Below are positions 5,142 through 8,686 of a DNA stretch of 8,686 bases, piece after piece (the stretch's first letter is position 1; each line of letters starts with the position of its first letter). The notes beneath the pieces were generated by a model that saw only the letters and a program-made list of their open reading frames with translations, ran no database searches and was not told the origin of the DNA. The DNA is from an uncultured Bacteroidales bacterium (GTDB taxonomy: Bacteria > Bacteroidota > Bacteroidia > Bacteroidales > UBA932): positions 1 to 8,686 of the forward strand of contig CAKUSF010000087.1 of NCBI GenBank assembly GCA_934678915.1, written 5' to 3'. Both the position numbers and the translations under genes were made by a program.

Positions 5142-6566
5142 CTATTTTTGAATATTCGGAAGTTCCAGACCAAGGTGGCGCTTGCCGTCAAGAACCTTGA
5201 GGTAAAGAGCAATCAGAAGGGCAGCGACACCGAATCCAGCAAAAATGACAAGCGGAATTGTGTAGTTGTAAGGGATGAACTCGGCTCCGGCTGCCTTGGC
5301 AGCAATAACAGCAGGATTGTCTGCATTGACGCTGGTCAGCACGCTACCGATAAGTTTCGGAACGAAGCAGAGACCTATGTTCTGCACCCAGAAAATCAGG
5401 CAATAGGCAGAACCAAGAATCTTCTCATCAATAATCTTAGGAACGGAAGGCCACAGAGCCGCAGGAACAAGCGAGAAACTGATGCCTAGCACCACAATCG
5501 TTGCAAGAGCAATGAACTTGCTGTGTGTAGCTGGCAGCACAAAGGCGAAGACCAGATGGCAGACAATCAAAAGCAAGGCTCCCCAGATCAGCATAGTTGC
5601 TCCTTTACCCTTCGTGTCAAGGAATCTTCCAAGGAACGGAGTGATCAAAGCCGCACCTATAGGGAACCATCTGAATATGTCAGACGCGGTTCGGGCTGAG
5701 ATGCCGTCCAAGTTGCACTGGAGCATATTCGCGCCATACCTTTGGAACGGGAATATCGCTGAATAATATAGAACGCACAAAAGGGCCACAACCCAGAAAC
5801 TCTGCGAAGAGAAGATCTTTCCGAGGTCACTGAGCTTGAACTCCTCATCTGACGAAGGTTCTTCAGATTTGACCCCTGCGGCAACCAATTGGCCATCGAA
5901 CTTCTTGTCCATTACACAGAACACGATGAAGTTGATCAGACCGATAAGAAGCAGAACCGTGCAGAATCCGACAGGACCTTGAACGCCACCTAGTTTAGAA
6001 GCGAGGATTGGACTGATTGAGAACACCGAGAACACTCCCACACGGGCAATAGCCATCTCAATGCCCATTGCCATAGCCATCTCTTTGCCCTTAAACCATT
6101 TGGCAATAGCCTTAGAAACAGTCGTTCCGGCCATCTCACAGCCACATCCGAAGATCATGAATCCCAAGGCTGCCATCTTAGCGCTACCAGGCATGGCTAC
6201 CCACCATGTCTCCAGCCACTGACAGAAAGAAGTGGTCTGGAACCAATCAGTGATACCTATATATTTAATGGAAGCACCGATGAACATCATTGAAGCAGAC
6301 AAGACTCCTGTGAAACGGACTCCCATCTTGTCCAATATGATACCAGCCAGGATCAAGAATCCACAGACATTAAGAATGTACTCGGCACTTGCATAAGTTC
6401 CGAACACATCCGGACTCCAACCCCTTTGCTGCTCGATAAGAGCTTGTAGCGGTGACATGACATCCACGAACATGTAGCCGAAAAACATCATCAGCGCGAT
6501 AAGAATGAGCGCGGTCCACCTGGCGGCCGGTGAGTCATTCATCAGTTTTTGAATTTTCTCAGACAT
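5142..6566 (-). CDS. MFS transporter, MFSD1-like (first of a tandem pair)
   Basis: This 474-residue inner-membrane transporter of the major facilitator superfamily is a paralogue of its downstream neighbour. Shared, collinear blocks include LDKMGVRFTG (79-88), MIFGCGCEMAGTTVSKAIAK (137-156), KWFKGKEMAMAMGIEMAIAR (156-175), DTKGKGA (317-323), SFSLVPAALWPSVPKIIDEK (363-382) and LGSAYCLIFWVQNIGL (384-399). The WFKG...M/L...G...ARxG and LG(T/S)AY...QNxGL patterns recall MFSD1-type transporters. About 12 membrane segments are visible, with a charged cytoplasmic loop at about 219-250. The pair differs most in the loop after TM3, which is longer here (about 103-131). The ATG at 6566 is preceded by an AT-rich 99-bp gap shared with the divergent dxs gene. 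The duplication suggests related but distinct substrates, or a two-protein transporter. The substrate is unknown. Confidence 0.88.
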   Translation of the reverse strand: MSEKIQKLMNDSPAARWTALILIALMMFFGYMFVDVMSPLQALIEQQRGWSPDVFGTYASAEYILNVCGFLILAGIILDKMGVRFTGVLSASMMFIGASIKYIGITDWFQTTSFCQWLETWWVAMPGSAKMAALGFMIFGCGCEMAGTTVSKAIAKWFKGKEMAMAMGIEMAIARVGVFSVFSISPILASKLGGVQGPVGFCTVLLLIGLINFIVFCVMDKKFDGQLVAAGVKSEEPSSDEEFKLSDLGKIFSSQSFWVVALLCVLYYSAIFPFQRYGANMLQCNLDGISARTASDIFRWFPIGAALITPFLGRFLDTKGKGATMLIWGALLLIVCHLVFAFVLPATHSKFIALATIVVLGISFSLVPAALWPSVPKIIDEKILGSAYCLIFWVQNIGLCFVPKLIGSVLTSVNADNPAVIAAKAAGAEFIPYNYTIPLVIFAGFGVAALLIALYLKVLDGKRHLGLELPNIQK

Positions 6567-6621
6567 TTGACTATCTATTAAATATTATTTCAAGCGTATG
6601 TAAAAATATTCAATCAAATTG

Positions 6622-6629
6622 CGAAGATA
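6622..6629 (-). promoter_or_regulatory. Possible -7 element of the transporter operon
   Basis: TATCTTCG on the minus strand differs from the TAnnTTTG consensus at one base and is placed about 55 bp before the ATG at 6566. I see no convincing -33 element 19-20 bases upstream, so this is a weak call. Confidence 0.35.
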
Positions 6630-6652
6630 AGAAAAATGTCGGAATAAAGTCG

Positions 6653-6660
6653 TACCTTCG
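6653..6660 (+). promoter_or_regulatory. Possible -7 element of dxs, very close to the start codon
   Basis: TACCTTCG differs from TAnnTTTG at one base and ends only 5 bp before the dxs ATG. If real, the transcript would begin at or within a few bases of the start codon, giving a leaderless or nearly leaderless mRNA. No good -33 box is visible at the expected distance, so confidence is limited. Confidence 0.35.
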
Positions 6661-6665
6661 CCATT

Positions 6666-8537
6666 ATGATTCTAGACAAGATCAATTCTCCTGATGATGT
6701 CAGGAGACTTACAATAGAAGAGTTGAAAACTCTTTGCGAGGAAACACGGCACTACATCGTTCAGTGTTGCTCCGAGAACCCAGGGCACTTAGCCTCAAGC
6801 CTCGGAGCTGTCGAACTAATTGTAGGTCTGCACTATGTATTCGACACTCCAAAGGACAAACTGGTGTTTGATGTAGGCCACCAAGCCTACGCCCACAAGA
6901 TTCTCACGGACCGAAAAGAAGCGTTTAAAAAGAATAGAATGGAGGATGGAATCAGCGGATTCCCAAACAGAGACGAAAGTCCCTACGATGCTTTCGGAGC
7001 CGGACACGCCTCTACTTCTATCTCAGCCGCTCTCGGCATGGCAGAAGCCGCGAGGATTACTGGTTCTGGAGAGAAGGTTGTGGCCGTCATCGGTGACGGG
7101 GCGATGACCGGAGGCCTCGCACTTGAAGGCCTGAATAACGCTGGAGACAGTGGCTCTGACCTGCTTGTCGTGCTGAACGACAACGACATGGCCATTGACA
7201 ACAACAGAGGAGCCTTGCATTCCTACCTCCTGAAGCTGACCACAGATCCGGCATATAATCGGATTAAGACCCACATTTGGGAGAAACTAGGAGCCGGCAA
7301 ATTCAGAAACAGAATCCAACGTCTGGTACGCAAAACGAAGTCCGGACTTGTCACCCCCTCCGGAGGGGATCTGTTCGAAGCATTCGGATTCAGGTACTTC
7401 GGACCTATTGACGGGAACAACATTGAAGAAGTAGTGCAGACTCTACAAAGGCTAAAGAACATAAAGGGTCCCAAGATTCTCCATGCCTGTACAGTAAAAG
7501 GGAAAGGATACGCACCTGCTGAATCAGATCCTACAACTTGGCACGCACCAGGCAAATTCAATCCAGAGACAGGCGAAAGACCGGCAAAGGAATATCCTGC
7601 CTCACGCTACCAAGATGTGTTCGGGCAGATTCTGTGCGAACTTGCAGAAAAAGACAAGAAGGTTGTCGGCATCACTCCAGCAATGGCCACCGGAAGCGGA
7701 ATGACCGATTTCGCGAAAAGATTCCCTGAACGGTTTTTCGATGTCGGAATAGCAGAAGAGCACGCTGCAACATTCGCTGCCGGCCTTGCAGCCAGTGGGA
7801 TGAAGCCCTATTGTGTCATCTATTCCTCCTTTGCTCAAAGAGCCTACGATGAAATCATCCACGACATCGCACTCCAGCACCTAAACGTTGTTCTTTGCCT
7901 AGACCGGGCAGGCCTTGTCGGAGAGGATGGTGCGACACATCAAGGAGCATTCGATCTTTCGTCCATGAGATGTATCCCAAACACAATCATCGCTGCACCA
8001 AAAGACGAAAACGAGCTTAAAAGACTCATGTACACAGGGCTAGAAATCGAGAATGGACCTTTTATAATCAGATACCCAAGAGGACTTGGAGAAGGATGCG
8101 ACTGGAAAGATGCATGTCGTGAGCCTCTTAAAATAGGGGAAGGAGAGAAGCTCTCAGACGGAGAAGAAGTCGCTGTGCTGGCATTGGGTCCAGTAGCGAA
8201 CAGGGCTAAAGAAGCCGCGGTCAGGCTGAGAAAGGAAACCGGAAAGCAGCCGACAATATTCAATGTCAGATTCCTCAAGCCATTTGACCACCACATACTT
8301 GAAGAACTTCCGGAATACCGTCATATAATAACACTGGAAGAAGGTAGCCTGAAGGGAGGACTTTTCAGTGAAATAAGTGAATATGTCGCCTCTAATCACC
8401 TAAACATCACAGTCAAAGGATTCGGAATACCTGACAGATTCATTTCGCAAGCATCATCTGCCAGACAAAGGGAGATTTGTGGCCTTGACACCGAAAGCAT
8501 ATATTCAGAGATAATCAATTATTTCAAAAAATCTTGA
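6666..8537 (+). CDS. dxs: 1-deoxy-D-xylulose-5-phosphate synthase
   Basis: DXS is the thiamine-diphosphate and magnesium dependent cytoplasmic enzyme that condenses pyruvate and glyceraldehyde 3-phosphate to DXP, the entry and control step of the MEP isoprenoid pathway; DXP is also used for thiamine and pyridoxal synthesis. The 623-residue length is normal. Visible in order are PGHLASSLG (39-47, with His41), DVGHQAYAHKI (69-79), GAGHASTSIS (111-120), the cofactor motif GDGAMTGG (143-150) to NDNDMAI (171-177), and the transketolase pyrimidine-binding domain with FDVGIAEEHAATFAAGLA (358-375), in which Glu364 matches the catalytic glutamate. FAQRAYDEIIHD (389-400), DRAGLVGEDGATHQGAFD (413-430, His425) and RYPRG (469-473) follow, and a C-terminal transketolase domain fills about 495-615. 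All key residues are intact. The ATG fits the family N-terminus. There is no clear terminator after the stop codon, so read-through into the tRNA-Thr gene is possible. Confidence 0.98.
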   Translation: MILDKINSPDDVRRLTIEELKTLCEETRHYIVQCCSENPGHLASSLGAVELIVGLHYVFDTPKDKLVFDVGHQAYAHKILTDRKEAFKKNRMEDGISGFPNRDESPYDAFGAGHASTSISAALGMAEAARITGSGEKVVAVIGDGAMTGGLALEGLNNAGDSGSDLLVVLNDNDMAIDNNRGALHSYLLKLTTDPAYNRIKTHIWEKLGAGKFRNRIQRLVRKTKSGLVTPSGGDLFEAFGFRYFGPIDGNNIEEVVQTLQRLKNIKGPKILHACTVKGKGYAPAESDPTTWHAPGKFNPETGERPAKEYPASRYQDVFGQILCELAEKDKKVVGITPAMATGSGMTDFAKRFPERFFDVGIAEEHAATFAAGLAASGMKPYCVIYSSFAQRAYDEIIHDIALQHLNVVLCLDRAGLVGEDGATHQGAFDLSSMRCIPNTIIAAPKDENELKRLMYTGLEIENGPFIIRYPRGLGEGCDWKDACREPLKIGEGEKLSDGEEVAVLALGPVANRAKEAAVRLRKETGKQPTIFNVRFLKPFDHHILEELPEYRHIITLEEGSLKGGLFSEISEYVASNHLNITVKGFGIPDRFISQASSARQREICGLDTESIYSEIINYFKKS

Positions 8538-8543
8538 AAAAGT

Positions 8544-8574
8544 TTTGGAGAATACAAATAAATACCTATCTTTG
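8544..8574 (+). promoter_or_regulatory. Promoter of tRNA-Thr (Bacteroidetes -33/-7 type)
   Basis: TTTG (8544-8547) and TATCTTTG (8567-8574) are separated by exactly 19 bases, a full match to the Bacteroidetes consensus. It begins 6 bp after the dxs stop codon. The start site would lie near 8579-8582, about 30 nt before the tRNA. Confidence 0.82.
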
Positions 8575-8578
8575 CAAT

Positions 8579-8593
8579 CCCTTTGTGAAAGGG
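8579..8593 (+). other. Hairpin in the tRNA-Thr leader
   Basis: CCCTTT (8579-8584) and AAAGGG (8588-8593) form a perfect 6-bp stem with a GTG loop at the predicted transcript 5' end. A T-rich tail does not follow, so it is not a terminator of dxs. It may protect the 5' end of the precursor or affect its processing. Confidence 0.45.
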
Positions 8594-8610
8594 GCACTCA
8601 TTGAAATATC

Positions 8611-8684
8611 GCCGATATAGCTCAGTTGGCCAGAGCACGTGATTTGTAATCTCGGGGTCGTGGGTTCGAATCCCTCTATCGGCT
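8611..8684 (+). tRNA. tRNA-Thr (anticodon TGT)
   Basis: The acceptor stem GCCGATA pairs with TATCGGC (8677-8683), followed by discriminator T. The D arm is GCTC/GAGC, and the anticodon loop TTTGTAA places TGT at positions 34-36, decoding ACA and related threonine codons. The T loop TTCGAAT is canonical. Two stem positions are mismatched when drawn in the standard fold: a U-U in the anticodon stem (CGTGA with TCTCG) and a U-U in the T stem (GTGGG with CCCTC). A complete CCA end is not encoded. More tRNA genes could follow beyond the window edge. Confidence 0.92.
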
Positions 8685-8686
8685 CA

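Noticed and set aside
5148..5766. Plus-strand open frames within the first transporter gene, and similar ones at 4107-4364
   Set aside because: They overlap strongly supported membrane protein genes on the other strand and show no family features.
1..8686. Search for CRISPR repeats, defence systems, toxin-antitoxin pairs or phage genes
   Set aside because: No regularly spaced direct repeats and no such protein families were seen; the genes are mostly core metabolism, translation and transport.

Overview
The window looks like chromosomal DNA from a member of the Bacteroidota, most likely order Bacteroidales. Several independent signs agree: promoter-like boxes of the TTTG-N19-TAnnTTTG type instead of the E. 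coli -35/-10 pattern, start codons without a Shine-Dalgarno sequence, a glycoside hydrolase family 92 enzyme, a DUF4465 lipoprotein, a DUF975 membrane protein, and a ribosomal protein S16 with a long Ala/Lys/Glu-rich tail. I cannot name a genus from the sequence alone.

Layout: (1) bases 1-702 hold the C-terminal end of a GH92 alpha-mannosidase, cut off by the window edge. (2) Bases 703-1081 hold no protein gene but are dense in signals: an 11-bp inverted repeat, a 17-bp hairpin acting as terminator, a class II tRNA-Leu(GAG) gene on the minus strand, and two back-to-back promoters, one for the tRNA and one for rpsP. (3) rpsP and rimM (1082-2174, plus strand) are a two-gene ribosome operon separated by 4 bp. 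(4) On the minus strand, convergent with rimM, lie a DUF975 membrane protein, a DUF4465 lipoprotein with a clear intrinsic terminator, and two tandem paralogous major facilitator transporters whose sequence motifs resemble the MFSD1 family. (5) dxs (6666-8537, plus strand) is divergent from the transporters and encodes the first enzyme of the non-mevalonate isoprenoid pathway. (6) The window ends with a tRNA-Thr(TGT) gene whose promoter begins 6 bp after the dxs stop codon.

Functionally this is mostly housekeeping: translation (S16, RimM, two tRNAs) and isoprenoid synthesis (DXS), with a small envelope/transport set (lipoprotein, two transporters, DUF975) and the end of a glycan-degradation enzyme. 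I see no CRISPR array, insertion sequence, phage gene, toxin-antitoxin pair or defence system. The points most worth a second look are the tandem MFSD1-like transporters, the promoter architecture shared by the two tRNA genes, and the inverted repeat and hairpin downstream of the GH92 gene.
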